From positions 496,501 to 560,500 of the forward strand of contig JAUIMM010001247.1 in the NCBI GenBank assembly GCA_031769625.1: a stretch of DNA of 64,000 nt, in the 5' to 3' direction. A model generated the notes under the pieces. That model was not told the DNA's origin, searched no databases, and saw only the letters and a list, made by a program, of their open reading frames with translations. Source of the stretch: Taudactylus pleione (Eukaryota > Chordata > Amphibia > Anura > Myobatrachidae). Shown here in pieces: positions 1 to 15,408 of this stretch; within the stretch, counting starts at the first letter, position 1, and each line of letters opens with the position of its first letter. The position numbers were made by a program, and so were the translations under genes.

Positions 1-13
1 CCTATCACCCCCT

Positions 14-3000
14 TAGTAGTAGTAGTAGCAGCAATGAGTGGGCACACACTACCTGCCCTATTACCCCCAAAGTAGTAGCAGCAATGAGTGGGCACACACT
101 AGCTGCCCTATCACCCCCATAGTAGTAGCAGCAATGAGTGGGCACACACTACCTGCCTTATCACCCAGATAGTAGTAGCAGCAGTGAGTGGGCACACACT
201 ACCTGCCCTATTACCCCCATAGTATTAGCAGCAATGAGAGGGCACACACTACCTGCCCTATCACCCCCAAAGTAGTAGCAGCAGCAATGAGTGGGCACAC
301 ACTACCTGCGCTATCATGCGCATAGTAGTAGTAGCAATGAGTGGGCACACACTACCTGCCCTATCACCCCCATAGTAGTAGCAGCAATGAGTGGGCACAC
401 ACTACCTGCCCTATCACCCCCATAGTATTAGCAGCAAAGAGAGGGCACACACTACCTGCCCTATCACCCCCATAGTAGTAGTAGCAATTAGCGGGCACAC
501 ACTAGCTGCCCTATCACCCCCATAGTAGTAGCAGCAATGAGTGGGCACACACTACCTGCCCTATCACCCCCATAGTAGTAGCAGCAATGAGTGGCACATA
601 CTACCTGCCCTATCACCCCCATAGTAGTAGCACACACTACCTGCCCTATCACCCCCATAGTAGTAGCAGCAATGAGTGGGCACACACTACCTGCCCTATC
701 ACCCCCATAGTAGTAGCAGCAATGAGTGGGCACACACTAGCTGCCCTATCACCCCCATAGTAGTAGTAGCAGCAATGAGTGGGCACACACTACCTGGTCT
801 ATCACCTCCATAGTAGTAGCAGCAATGAGTGGGCACACACTAGCTGCCCTATCACCCCCATAGTAGTAGCAGCAATGAGTGGGCACACACTAGCTGCCCT
901 ATCACCCCCATAGTAGTAGCAGCAATGAGTGGGCACACACTACCTGCCCTATCACCCCCATAGAGGTAGCAGCAATGAGTGGGCACACACTACCTGCCCT
1001 ATCACCTCCATAGTAGTAGCAGCGTTGAGTGGGCACACACTACCTGCCCTATCACCCCCATAGTAGTAGCAGCAATGAGTGGGCACACACTAGCTGCCCT
1101 ATCACCCCCATAGTAGTAGCAGCAATGATTGGGCACACACTACCTGCCCTATCACCCCCACAGTAGTAGCAGCAATGAGTGGGCACACACTACCTGCCCT
1201 ATCACCCCCACAGTAGTAGCAGCAATGAGTGGGCACACACTACCTGCCCTATCACCCCCACAGTAGTAGCAGCAATAAGTGAGCACACACTACCTGCCCT
1301 ATCACCCCCATAGTAGTAGCAGCAATGAGTGGGCACACACTAGCTGCCCTATCACCCCCATAGTAGTAGCAGCAATGAGTGGGCACACACTAGCTGCCCT
1401 ATCACCCCCATAGTAGTAGCAGCAATGAGTGGGCACACACTACCTACCCTATCACCCCCATAGTAGTAGCAGCAATTAGTGGGCACACACTACCTGCCCT
1501 ATCACCCAGATAGTAGTAGCAGCAGTGTGTGGGCACACACTACCTGCCCTATCACCTCCATAGTAGTAGCAGCAATGAGAGGGCACACACTACCTGCCCT
1601 ATCACCCCCATAGTAGTAGCAGCAATGAGTGGGCACACACTAGCTGCCCTATCACCCCCATAGTAGTAGCAGCAATGAGTGGGCAAACACTACCTGCCCT
1701 ATCACCCAGATAGTTGTAGCAGCAGTGAGTGGGCACACACTACCTGCCATATCACCCGCATAGTAGTAGCAGCAATGAGTGGGCATACACTACCTGCCCT
1801 ATCACCCCTATAATAGAAGCAGCAATGAGTGGGCACACACTACCTGCCGTATCACCCCCATAGTAGTAGCAGCAATGAGTGGACACAAACTACCTGCCCT
1901 ATCACCCCCATAGTAGTAGCAGCAATGAGTGGGCACACACTACCTGCCCTATCACCCCCATAGTAGTAGCAGCAATGAGTGGGCACACACTACCTGCCCT
2001 ATCACCCCCATAGTAGTAGCAGCAATGAGTGGGCACACACTACCTGCCTTATCACCCCCATAGTAGTAGAAGCAATGAGTGGGCACACACTACCTGCCCT
2101 ATCACCCCCTTAGTAGTAGCAGCAATGAGTGGGCATTCACTACCTGCCCTATCACCCCCATAGTAGTAGCAGCAATGAGTGGGCACACACTACCTGCCCT
2201 ATCAACCCCATAGTAGTAGCAGCAATGAGTGTGCACACACTACCTGCCCTATCACCCCCACAGTAGTAGCAGCAATGAGTGGGCACACACTACCTTCCCT
2301 ATCACCCCCATAGTAGTAGCAGCAATGAATGGGCACACACCCTGCCCTATCACCGCCATAGTAGTAGCAGCAATGAGTGGGCACACACCACCTGCCCTAT
2401 CACCCCCATAGTAGTAGCAGCAATGAATGGGCACACACTAGCTGCCCTATCACCCCCATAGTAGTAGCAGCAATGAGTTGGCACACACTACCTGCCCTAT
2501 CACCCCCTTAGTAGTAGTAGTAGCAGCAATGAGTGGGCACACACTACCTGCCCTATCACCCCCATAGTAGTAGCAGCAATGAGTGGGCACACACTAGCTG
2601 CCCTATCACCCCCATAGTAGTAGCAGCAATGAGTGGGCACACACTACCTGCCCTATCACCCCCATAGTAGTAGCAGCAATGAGTGGGCACACACTACCTG
2701 CCCTATCACTCCCATAGTAGTAGCAGCAATGAGTGGGCACACACTACCTGCCCTATCACCCCCATAGTTGTAGCAGCAATGAGTGGGCACACACTACCTG
2801 CCCCATGACCTCCATAGTAGTAGCAGCAATGATTGGGCACACACTACCTGCCATATCACCCCCATAGTAGTAGCAGCAATGAGTGGGCACACACTACCTG
2901 CCCTATCACCTCCATAGTAGTAGCAGCAATGAGTGGGCACACACTAGCTGCCCTATCACCCCCATAGTAGTAGCTGCAATGAGTGGGCACACACTACCTG

Positions 3001-5100
3001 CCCTATCACCCCCTTAGTAGTAGCAGCAATGAGTGGGCACACACTACCTGCCCTATCATGCGCATAGTAGTAGTAGCAATGAGTGGGCACACACTACCTG
3101 CCCTATCACCCCCATAGTAGTAGCAGCAATGAGTGGGCACACACTACCTGCCCTATCACCCCCATAGTATTAGCAGCAATGAGAGGGCACACACTACCTG
3201 CCCTATCACCCCCATAGTAGTAGTAGCAATGAGCGGGCACACACTAGCTGCCCTATCACCCCCATAGTAGTAGCAGCAATGAGTGGGCACACACTACCTG
3301 CCCTATCACCCCCATAGTAGTAGCAGCAAAGAGTGGCACATACTACCTGCCCTATCACCCCCATAGTAGTAGCACACACTACCTGCCCTATCACCCCCAT
3401 AGTAGTAGCAGCAATGAGTGGGCACACACTACCTGCCCTATCACCCCCATAGTAGTAGCAGCAATGAGTGGGCACACACTAGCTGCCCTATCACCCCCAT
3501 AGTAGTAGTAGCAGCAATGAGTGGGCACACACTACCTGGTCTATCACCTCCATAGTAGTAGCAGCAATGAGTGGGCACACACTAGCTGCCCTATCACCCC
3601 CATAGTAGTAGCAGCAATGAGTGGGCACACACTAGCTGCCCTATCACCCCCATAGTAGTAGCAGCAATGAGTGGGCACACACTACCTGCCCTATCACCCC
3701 CATAGTAGTAGCAGCAATGAGTGGGCACACACTACCTGCCCTATCACCTCCATAGTAGTAGCAGCAATGAGTGGGCACACACTACCTGCCCTAATACCCC
3801 CACAGTAGTAGCAGCAATGAGTGGGCACACACTACCTGCCCTATCACCCCCACAGTAGTAGCAGCAATAAGTGAGCACACACTACCTGCCCTATCACCCC
3901 CATAGTAGTAGCAGCAATGAGTGGGCACACACTAGCTGCCCTATCACCCCCATAGTAGTAGCAGCAATGAGTGGGCACACACTAGCTGCCCTATCACCCC
4001 CATAGTAGTAGCAGCAATGAGTGGGCACACACTACCTACCCTATCACCCCCATAGTAGTAGCAGCAATTAGTGGGCACACACTACCTGCCCTATCACCCA
4101 GATAGTAGTAGCAGCAGTGTGTGGGCACACACTACCTGCCCTATCACCTCCATAGTAGTAGCAGCAATGAGAGGGCACACACTACCTGCCCTATCACCCC
4201 CATAGTAGTAGCAGCAATGAGTGGGCACACACTAGCTGCCCTATCACCCCCATAGTAGTAGCAGCAATGAGTGGGCAAACACTACCTGCCCTATCACCCA
4301 GATAGTTGTAGCAGCAGTGAGTGGGCACACACTACCTGCCATATCACCCGCATAGTAGTAGCAGCAATGAGTGGGCATACACTACCTGCCCTATCACCCC
4401 TATAGTAGAAGCAGCAATGAGTGGGCACACACTACCTGCCGTATCACCCCCATAGTAGTAGCAGCAATGAGTGGACACAAACTACCTGCCCTATCACCCC
4501 CATAGTAGTAGCAGCAATGAGTGGGCACACACTACCTGCCCTATCACCCCCATAGTAGTAGCAGCAATGAGTGGGCACACACTACCTGCCCTATCACCCC
4601 CATAGTAGTAGCAGCAATGAGTGGGCACACACTACCTGCCTTATCACCCCCATAGTAGTAGAAGCAATGAGTGGGCACACACTACCTGCCCTATCACCCC
4701 CTTAGTAGTAGCAGCAATGAGTGGGCATTCACTACCTGCCCTATCACCCCCATAGTAGTAGCAGCAATGAGTGTGCACACACTACCTGCCCTATCAACCC
4801 CATAGTAGTAGCAGCAATGAGTGTGCACACACTACCTGCCCTATCACCCCCACAGTAGTAGCAGCAATGAGTGGGCACACACTACCTTCCCTATCACCCC
4901 CATAGTAGTAGCAGCAATGAATGGGCACACACCCTGCCCTATCACCCCCATAGTAGTAGCAGCAATGAGTGGGCACACACCACCTGCCCTATCACCCCCA
5001 TAGTAGTAGCAGCAATGAATGGGCACACACTAGCTGCCCTATCACCCCCATAGTAGTAGCAGCAATGAGTTGGCACACACTACCTGCCCTATCACCCCCA
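14..5100. repeat. Array A higher-order block 1: two copies of about 2.5 kb
   Basis: The two copies are 14-2508 and 2509-5100. Each begins with a unit whose TAG run is expanded to five triplets (14-28, 2509-2523; the next at 5101). Later landmarks recur in the same order, such as a unit shortened to GGCACATACTACC (about 593 and 3333) and a 48-bp unit with GGGCACACACCCTGCC (about 2330 and 4922). The offset between copies varies from 2495 to 2718 to 2592 bp, so a few whole units were gained or lost inside each copy after duplication. Confidence 0.85.
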
Positions 5101-8100
5101 TAGTAGTAGTAGTAGCAGCAATGAGTGGGCACACACTACCTGCCCTATCACCCCCATAGTAGTAGCAGCAATGAGTGGGCACACACTAGCTGCCCTATCA
5201 CCCCCATAGTAGTAGCAGCAATGAGTGGGCACACACTACCTGCCCTATCACCCCCATAGTAGTAGCAGCAATGAGTGGGCACACACTACCTGCCCTATCA
5301 CTCCCATAGTAGTAGCAGCAATGAGTGGGCACACACTACCTGCCCTATCACCCCCATAGTAGTAGCAGCAATGAGTGGGCACACACTACCTGCCCTATCA
5401 CCTCCATAGTAGTAGCAGCAATGATTGGGCACACACTACCTGCCATATCACCCCCATAGTAGTAGCAGCAATGAGTGGGCACACACTACCTGCCCTATCA
5501 CCTCCATAGTAGTAGCAGCAATGAGTGGGCACACACTAGCTGCCCTATCACCCCCATAGTAGTAGCTGCAATGAGTGGGCACACACTACCTGCCCTATCA
5601 CCCCCATAGTAGTAACAGCAATGAGTGGGCACACACTACCTGCCCTATCACCCCCATAGTAGTAGCAGCAATAAGTGGGCACACACTACCTGCCCTATCT
5701 CCCCCATAGTAGTAGCAGCAATGAGTGGGCACACACAATCTGCCCTATCACCCCCATAGTAGTAGCAGCAATGAGTGGGCACACACTACCTGCCCTATCA
5801 CCCCCATAGTAGTAGCAGCAATAAGTGGGCACACACTACCTGCCCTATCACCCCCATAGTAGTAGCAGCAATAAGTGGGCACACACTACCTGCCCTATCA
5901 CCCCCATAGTAGTAGCAGCAATAAGTGGGCACACACTACCTGCCTTATCACCCCCATGGTAGTAGCAGCAATGAGTGGGCACACACTACCTGCCTTATCA
6001 CCCCCATAGTAGTAGCAGCAATGAGTGGGCACACACTACCTACCTTATCACCCCCATAGTAGTAGCAGCAATGAGTGGGCACACACTACCTGCCCTATCA
6101 CCCCCATAGTAGTAGTAACAATGAGTGGGCACACACTACCTGCCCTATCACCTCCATAGTAGTAGCAGCATTGAGTGGGCACACACTACCTGCCCTATCA
6201 CCCCCATAGTAGTAGCAGCAAGGAGTGGGCACACACTAGCTGCCCTATCACCCCCATAGTAGTAGCAGCAATGATTGGGCACACACTACCTGCACTATCA
6301 CCCCCACAGTAGTAGCAGCAATGAGTGGGCACACACTACCTGCCCTATCACCCCATAGTAGTAGCAGCAATGAGTGGGCACACACTACCTGCCCTATCAC
6401 CCCCATAGTAGTAGCAGCAATAAGTGAGCACACACTACCTGCCCTATCACCCCGATAGTAGTAGCAGCAATGAGTGGGCACACACTAGCTGCCCTATCAC
6501 CCCCATAGTAGTAGCAGCAATGAGTGGGCACACACTACCTGCCCTATCACCCCCATAGTAGTAGCAGCAATGAGTGGGCACACACTACCTACCCTATCAC
6601 CCCCATAGTAGTAGCAGCATTGAGTGGGCACACACTACCTGCCATATCACCCAGATAGTAGTAGCAGCAGTGTGTGGGCACACACTACCTGCCCTATCAC
6701 CTCCATAGTAGTAGCAGCAATGAGAGGGCACACACTACCTGCCCTATCACCCCCATAGTAGTAGCAGCAATGAGTGGGCACACACTAGCTGCCCTATCAC
6801 CCCCATAGTAGTAGCAGCAATGAGTGGGCAAACACTACCTGCCCTATCACCCAGATAGTTGTAGCAGCAGTGAGTGGGCACACACTACCTGCCATATCAC
6901 CCGCATAGTAGTAGCAGCAATGAGTGGGCATACACTACCTGCCCTATCACCCCTATAGTAGAAGCAGCAATGAGTGGGCACACACTACCTGCCGTATCAC
7001 CCCATAGTAGTAGCAGCAATGAGTGGACACAAACTACCTGCCCTATCACCCCCCATAGTAGTAGCTGCAATGAGTGGGCACACACTACCTGCCCTATCAA
7101 CCCCATAGTAGAAGCAGCAATGAGTGGGCACACACTACCTGCCCTATCACCCCCACAGTAGTAGCAGCAATGAGTGGGCACACACTACCTTCCCTATCAC
7201 CCCCATAGTAGTAGCAGCAATGAATGGGCACACACCACCTGCCCTATCACCCCCATAGTAGTAGCAGCAATGAGTGGGCACACACCACCTGCCCTATCAC
7301 CCCCATAGTAGTAGCAGCAATGAATGGGCACACACTAGCTGCCCTATCACCCCCAAAGTAGTAGCAGCAATGAGTGGGCACACACTACCTGCCCTATCAC
7401 CCCCATAGTAGTAGTAGTAGCAGCAATGAGTGGGCACACACTACCTGCCCTATCAGCCCCATAGTAGTAGCAGCAATGAGTGGGCACACACTAGCTGCCC
7501 TATCACCCCCATAGTAGTAGCAGCAATGAGTGGGCACACACTACCTGCCCTATCACCCCCATAGTAGTAGCAGCAATGAGTGGGCACACACTACCTGCCC
7601 TATCACCCCCATAGTAGTAGCAGCAATGAGTGGGCACACACTACCTGCCCTATCACCCCCATAGTAGTAGCAGCAATGAGTGGGCACACACTACCTGCCC
7701 TATCACCTCCATAGTAGTAGCAGCAATGATTGGGCACACACTACCTGCCATATCACCCCCATAGTAGTAGCAGCAATGAGTGGGCACACACTACCTGCCC
7801 TATCACCTCCATAGTAGTAGCAGCAATGAGTGGGCACACACTAGCTGCCCTATCACCCCAATAGTAGTAGCTGCAATGAGTGGGCACACACTACCTGCCC
7901 TATCACCCCCATAGTAGTAGCAGCAATGAGTGGGCACACACTACCTACCCTATCACCCCCACAGTAGTAGCAGCAATAAGTGGGCACACACTACCTGCCC
8001 TATCACCCCCATAGTAGTAGCAGCAATGAGTGGGCACACACAATCTGCCATATCACCCCCATAGTAGTAGCAGCAATGAGTGGGCACACACTACCTGCCC

Positions 8101-11100
8101 TATCACCCCCATAGTAGTAGCAGCAATAAGTGGGCACACACTACCTGCCCTATCACCCCCATAGTAGTAGAAGCAATGAGTGGGCACACACTACCTGCCT
8201 TATCACCCCCATAGTAGTAGCAGCAATGAGTGGGCACACACTACCTGCCTTATCACCCCCATAGTAGTAGCAGCAATGAGTGGGCACACACTACCTGCCC
8301 TATCACCCCCATAGTAGAAGCAGCAATGAGTGGGCACACACTACCTGCCCTATCACCCCCATAGTAGTAGCTGCAATGAGTGGGCACACACTAGCTGCCC
8401 TATCACCCCCATAGTAGTAGCAGCAATGAGTGGGCACACACTACCTGCCCTATCACCACCATAGTAGTAGCAGCAATGAGTGGGCACACACTACCTGCCC
8501 TATCACCCCCATAGTAGTAGCAGAATTGAGTGGGCACACACTACCTGCCCTATCACCCAGATAGTAGTAGCAGCAGTGAGTGGTCACACACTACCTGCCC
8601 TATCACCTCCATAGTAGTAGCAGCAGTGAGTGGTCACACACTACCTGCCCTATCACCTCCATAGTAGTAGCAGCAGTGAGTGGTCACACACTACCTGCCC
8701 TATCACCTCCATAGTAGTAGCAGCAATGAGTGGGCACACACTAGCTGCCCTATCACCCCCATCGTAGTAGCAGCAATGAGTGGGCACACACTACCTGCCC
8801 TATCACCCAGATAGTAGTAGCAGCAGTGAGTGGGCACACACTACCTGCCCTATCACCCGCATAGTAGTAGCAGCAATGAGTGGGCACACACTACCTGCCC
8901 TATCACCCCCATAGTAGAAGCAGCAATGAATGGGCACACACTACCTGCCGTATCACCCCCATAGTAGTAGCAGCAATGAGTGGGCACAAACTACCTGCCG
9001 TATCACCCCCTTAGTAGTAGCAGCAATGAGTGGGCACAAACTACCTGCCCTATCACCCCCATAGTAGTAGCAGCAATGAGTGGGCACACACTACCTGCCC
9101 TATCACCCCCATAGTAGTAGCAGCAATGAGTGGGCACACACTACCTGCCCTATCACCCCCATAGTAGTAGCAGCAATGAGTGGGCACACACTAGCTGCCC
9201 TATCACCCCCATAGTAGTAGCAGCAATGAGTGGGCACACACTACCTGCCCTATCAACCCCATAGTAGTAGCAGCAATGAGTGGGCACACACTACCTTCCC
9301 TATCACCCCCATAGTAGTAGCAGCAATGAGTGGGCACACACCACCTGCCCTATCACCCCCATAGTAGTAGCAGCAATGAGTGGGCACACACCACCTGCCC
9401 TATCACCCCCATAGTAGTAGCAGCAATGAATGGGCACACACCACCTGCCCTATCACCTCCATAGTAGTAGCAGCAATGAGTGGGCTCACACCACCTGCAC
9501 TATCACCCCCATAGTAGTAGCAGCAATGAGTGGGCACACACCACCTGCCCTATCACCCCCATAGTAGTAGCAACAATGAGTGGGCACACACCACCTGCCC
9601 TATCACCCCCATAGTAGTAGCAGCAATGAGTGGGCACACACTACCTTCCCTATCACCCCCATAGTAGTAGCAGCAATGAATGGGCACACACCCTGCCCTA
9701 TCACCCCCATAGTAGTAGCAGCAATGAGTGGGCACACACCACCTGCCCTATCACCCCCATAGTAGTAGCAGCAATGAATGGGCACACACTAGCTGCCCTA
9801 TCACCCCCATAGTAGTAGCAGCAATGAGTGGGCACACACTACCTGCCCTATCACCTCCATAGTAGTAGCAGCAATGATTGGGCACACACTAGCTGCCCTA
9901 TCACCCCCATAGTAGTAGCAGCAATGAGTGGGCACACACTACCTGCCCTATCACCTCCATAGTAGTAGCAGCAATGAGTGGGCACACACTAGCTGCCCTA
10001 TCACCCCCATAGTAGTAGCTGCAATGAGTGGGCACACACTACCTGCCCTATCACCCCCATAGTAGTAACAGCAATGAGTGGGCACACACTACCTGCCCTA
10101 TCACCCCCATAGTAGTAGCAGCAATAAGTGGGCACACACTACCTGCCCTATCACCCCCATAGTAGTAGCAGCAATGAGTGGGCACACACAATCTGCCCTA
10201 TCACCCCCATAGTAGTAGCAGCAATGAGTGGGCACACACTACCTGCCCTATCACCCCCATAGTAGTAGCAGCAATAAGTGGGCACACACTACCTGCCCTA
10301 TCACCCCCATAGTAGTAGCAGCAATAAGTGGGCACACACTACCTGCCCTATCACCCCCATAGTAGTAGCAGCAATAAGTGGGCACACACTACCTGCCTTA
10401 TCACCCCCATAGTAGTAGCAGCAATGAGTGGGCACACACTACCTGCCTTATCACCCCCATAGTAGTAGCAGCAATGAGTGGGCACACACTACCTGCCTTA
10501 TCACCCCCATAGTAGTAGCAGCAATGAGTGGGCACACACTACCTGCCCTATCACCCCCATAGTAGTAGTAGCAATGAGTGGGCACACACTACCTGCCCTA
10601 TCACCTCCATAGTAGTAGCAGCATTGAGTGGGCACACACTACCTGCCCTATCACCCCCATAGTAGTAGCAGCAAGGAGTGGGCACACACTAGCTGCCCTA
10701 TCACCCCCATAGTAGTAGCAGCAATGATTGGGCACACACTACCTGCCCTATCACCCCCACAGTAGTAGCAGCAATGAGTGGGCACACACTACCTGCCCTA
10801 TCACCCCATAGTAGTAGCAGCAATGAGTGGGCACACACTACCTGCCCTATCACCCCCATAGTAGTAGCAGCAATAAGTGAGCACACACTACCTGCCCTAT
10901 CACCCCCATAGTAGTAGCAGCAATGAGTGGGCACACACTAGCTGCCCTATCACCCCCATAGTAGTAGCAGCAATGAGTGGGCACACACTACCTGCCCTAT
11001 CACCCCCATAGTAGTAGCAGCAATGAGTGGGCACACACTACCTACCCTATCACCCCCATAGTAGTAGCAGCAATGAGTGGGCACACACTACCTGCCAAAT

Positions 11101-11758
11101 CACCCAGATAGTAGTAGCAGCAGTGTGTGGGCACACACTACCTGCCCTATCACCTCCATAGTAGTAGCAGCAATGAGAGGGCACACACTACCTGCCCTAT
11201 CACCCCCATAGTAGTAGCAGCAATGAGTGGGCACACACTAGCTGCCCTATCACCCCCATAGTAGTAGCAGCAATGAGTGGGCAAACACTACCTGCCCTAT
11301 CACCCAGATAGTTGTAGCAGCAGTGAGTGGGCACACACTACCTGCCCTATCACCCCTATAGTAGAAGCAGCAATGAGTGGGCACACACTACCTGCCGTAT
11401 CACCCCCATAGTAGTAGCAGCAATGAGTGGACACAAACTACCTGCCCTATCACCCCCATAGTAGTAGCTGCAATGAGTGGGCACACACTACCTGCCCTAT
11501 CAACCCCATAGTAGAAGCAGCAATGAGTGGGCACACACTACCTGCCCTATCACCCCCACAGTAGTAGCAGCAATGAGTGGGCACACACTACCTTCCCTAT
11601 CACCCCCATAGTAGTAGCAGCAATGAATGGGCACACACCACCTGCCCTATCACCCCCATAGTAGTAGCAGCAATGAGTGGGCACACACCACCTGCCCTAT
11701 CACCCCCATAGTAGTAGCAGCAATGAATGGGCACACACTAGCTGCCCTATCACCCCCA
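5101..11758. repeat. Array A higher-order block 2, first copies
   Basis: This stretch is the older partner of later copies. Landmarks at 5731 (ACACACAATC) and 10184 are 4453 bp apart. Expanded TAG runs at 7406 and 11759 are 4353 bp apart, and TGGTCACACA units at 8581 and 12937 are 4356 bp apart. Differences between these offsets are whole units plus one TAG triplet, so unit gain and loss is the main mode of change. Three consecutive near-identical units with GTGGTCACAC lie at about 8570-8700. Confidence 0.75.
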
Positions 11759-11776
11759 TAGTAGTAGTAGTAGTAG
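11759..11776 (+). repeat. Nested TAG microsatellite expansion (example)
   Basis: The consensus 50-bp unit has three TAG triplets; this unit has six. Comparable expanded runs with five or six triplets start at 14, 2509, 5101, 7406, 16934 and 41964. They act as a small microsatellite nested within the minisatellite and mark the starts of several higher-order copies. Confidence 0.9.
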
Positions 11777-14534
11777 CAGCAATGAGTGGGCACACACTAC
11801 CTGCCCTATCACCCCCATAGTAGTAGCAGCAATGAGTGGGCACACACTAGCTGCCCTATCACCCCCATAGTAGTAGCAGCAATGAGTGGGCACACACTAC
11901 CTGCCCTATCACCCCCATAGTAGTAGCAGCAATGAGTGGGCACACACTACCTGCCCTATCACCCCCATAGTAGTAGCAGCAAGGAGTGGGCACACACTAC
12001 CTGCCCTATCACCCCCATAGTAGTAGCAGCAATGAGTGGGCACACACTACCTGCCCTATCACCTCCATAGTAGTAGCAGCAATGATTGGGCACACACTAC
12101 CTGCCATATCACCCCCATAGTAGTAGCAGCAATGAGTGGGCACACACTACCTGCCCTATCACCTCCATAGTAGTAGCAGCAATGAGTGGGCACACACTAG
12201 CTGCCCTATCACCCCAATAGTAGTAGCTGCAATGAGTGGGCACACACTACCTGCCCTATCACCCCCATAGTAGTAGCAGCAATGAGTGGGCACACACTAC
12301 CTGCCCTATCACCCCCACAGTAGTAGCAGCAATGAGTGGGCACACACTACCTGCCCTATCACCCCCATAGTAGTAGCAGCAATGAGTGGGCACACACAAT
12401 CTGCCCTATCACCCCCATAGTAGTAGCAGCAATGAGTGGGCACACACTACCTGCCCTATCACCCCCATAGTAGTAGCAGCAATAAGTGGGCACACACTAC
12501 CTGCCCTATCACCCCCATAGTATTAGAAGCAATGAGTGGGCACACACTACCTGCCTTATCACCCCCATAGTAGTAGCAGCAATGAGTGGGCACACACTAC
12601 CTGCCTTATCACCCCCATAGTAGTAGCAGCAATGAGTGGGCACACACTACCTGCCCTATCACCCCCATAGTAGTAGCAGCAATGAGTGGGCACACACTAC
12701 CTGCCCTATCACCCCCATAGTAGTAGCTGCAATGAGTGGGCACACATTAGCTGCCGTATCACCCCCATAGTAGTAGCAGCAATGAGTGGGCACACACTAC
12801 CTGCCCTATCACCACCATAGTAGTAGCAGCAATGAGTGGGCACACACTACCTGCCCTATCACCCCCATAGTAGTAGCAGAATTGAGTGGGCACACACTAC
12901 CTGTCCTATCACCCAGATAGTAGTAGCAGCAGTGAGTGGTCACACACTACCTGCCCTATCACCTCCATAGTAGTAGCAGCAGTGAGTGGTCACTCACTAC
13001 CTGCCCTATCACCTCCATAGTAGTAGCAGCAGTGAGTGGTCACACACTACCTGCCCTATCACCTCCATAGTAGAAGCAGCAATGAGTGGGCACACACTAG
13101 CTGCCCTATCACCCCCATAGTTGTAGCAGCAATGAGTGGGCACACACTACCTGCCCTATCACCCAGATAGTAGTAGCAGCAGTGAGTGGGCACACACTAC
13201 CTGCCCTATCACCCGCATAGTAGTAGCAGCAATGAGTGGGCACACACTACCTGCCCTATCACCCCCATAGTGGAAGCAGCAATGAGTGGGCACACACTAC
13301 CTGCCGTATCACCCCCATAGTAGTAGCAGCAATGAGTGGGCACAAACTACCTGCCGTATCACCCCCTTAGTAGTAGCAGCAATGAGTGGGCACAAACTAC
13401 CTGCCCTATCACCCCCATAGTAGTAGCAGCAATGAGTGTGCACACACTACCTGCCCTATCTTCCCCATAGTAGTTGCAGCAATGAGTGGGCACACACTAC
13501 CTGCCCTATCACCCCCATAGTAGTAGCAGCAATGAGTGGGCACACACTACCTGCCCTATCACCCCCATAGTAGTAGCAGCAATGAGTGGGCACACACTAG
13601 CTGCCCTATCACCCCCATAGTAGTAGCAGCAATGAGTGGGCACACACTACCTGCCCTATCAACCCCATAGTAGTAGCAGAAATGAGTGGGCACACACTAC
13701 CTTCCCTATCACCCCCATAGTAGTAGCAGCAATGAGTGGGCACACACCACCTGCCCTATCACCCCCATAGTAGTAGCAGCAATGAGTGGGCACACACCAC
13801 CTGCCTTATCACCCCCATAGTAGTAGCAGCAATGAATGGGCACACACCACCTGCCCTATCACCCCCATAGTAGTAGCAGCAATGAGTGGGCTCACACCAC
13901 CTGCACTATCACCCCCATAGTAGTAGCAGCAATGAGTGGGCACACACCACCTGCCCTATCACCCCCATAGTAGTAGCAGCAATGAGTGGGCACACACTAC
14001 CTGCCCTATCACCCCCATAGTAGTAGCAGCAATGAGTGGGCACACACTACCTGCCCTATCACCCCCATAGTAGTAGCAGCAATGAGTGGGCACACACTAG
14101 CTGCCCTAACACCCCCATAGTAGTAGCAGCAATGAGTGGGCACACACTACCTGCCCTGTCACCCCCAAAGTAGTAGCAGCAATGAGTGGGCACACACTAC
14201 CTGCCCTGTCACCCCCATAGTATTAGCAGCAATGAGTGGGCACACACTACCTGCCCTATCACCCCCATAGTAGTAGCAGCAATGAGTGGGCACACACTAG
14301 CACTAGCTGCCCTATCACCTCCATAGTAGTAGCAGCAATGAGTGGGCACACACTACCTGCCCTATCACCCCCATAGTAGTAGTAGTACCAGCAATGAGTG
14401 GGCACAAACTACCTGCCCTATCAGCCCCATAGTAGTAGCAGCAATGAGTGGGCACACGCTACCTGCCCTATCACCCCCATAGTAGTAGTAGTAGCAGCAA
14501 TGAGTGGGCACAAACTACCTGCCCTATCACCCCC
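11759..14534. repeat. Array A 5175-bp offset duplication, left copy
   Basis: This block matches 16934-19709 at a constant offset of 5175 bp over 2776 bp. Both copies start with a six-triplet TAG run (11759-11776 and 16934-16951) and share the rare word CACTAGCACTAGCTGC (about 14296 and 19471) and ACACGCTACC (about 14454). By eye I noticed only about five single-base differences, so the duplication is recent. Upstream of it the pair continues at offsets of 5125 and 5075 bp, because this copy has lost two single units near 11.35 and 11.75 kb. Confidence 0.88.
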
Positions 14535-15008
14535 TTAGTAGTAGCAGCAATGAGTGGGCACAAACTACCTGCCCTATCACCCCCATAGTAGTAGCAGCAA
14601 TGAGTGGGCACACACTACCTGCCCTATCACCCCCATAGTAGTAGCAGCAATGAGTGGGCACACACTACCTGCCCTATCACCCCCATAGTAGTAGCAGCAA
14701 TGAGTGGGCACACACTAGCTGCCCTATCACCCCCATAGTAGTAGCAGCAATGAGTGGGCACACACTACCTGCCCTATCAACCCCATAGTAGTAGCAGCAA
14801 TGAGTGGGCACACACTACCTTCCCTATCACCCCCATAGTAGTAGCAGCAATGAGTGGGCACACACCACCTGCCCTATCACCCCCATAGTAGTAGCAGCAA
14901 TGAGTGGGCACACACCACCTGCCCTATCACCCCCATAGTAGTAGCAGCAATAAATGGGCACACACCACCTGCCCTATCACCTCCATAGTAGTAGCAGCAA
15001 TGAGTGGG

Positions 15009-15408
15009 CTCACACCACCTGCACTATCACCCCCATAGTAGTAGCAGCAATGAGTGGGCACACACCACCTGCCCTATCACCCCCATAGTAGTAGCAACAA
15101 TGAGTGGGCACACACCACCTGCCCTATCACCCCCATAGTAGTAGCAGCAATGAGTGGGCACACACTACCTTCCCTATCACCCCCATAGTAGTAGCAGCAA
15201 TGAGTGGGCTCACACCACCTGCACTATCACCCCCATAGTAGTAGCAGCAATGAGTGGGCACACACCACCTGCCCTATCACCCCCATAGTAGTAGCAACAA
15301 TGAGTGGGCACACACCACCTGCCCTATCACCCCCATAGTAGTAGCAGCAATGAGTGGGCACACACTACCTTCCCTATCACCCCCATAGTAGTAGCAGCAA
15401 TGAATGGG
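15009..15408. repeat. Local 200-bp (four-unit) tandem duplication
   Basis: The ordered variants GGGCTCACACC, CAACAATGAG and CTACCTTCCC occur at about 15009, 15095 and 15170, then again exactly 200 bp later. The related region near 9.48-9.68 kb has the series once (9485, 9571, 9646). The offset to that region accordingly changes from 5524 to 5724 bp across the duplication. Confidence 0.85.
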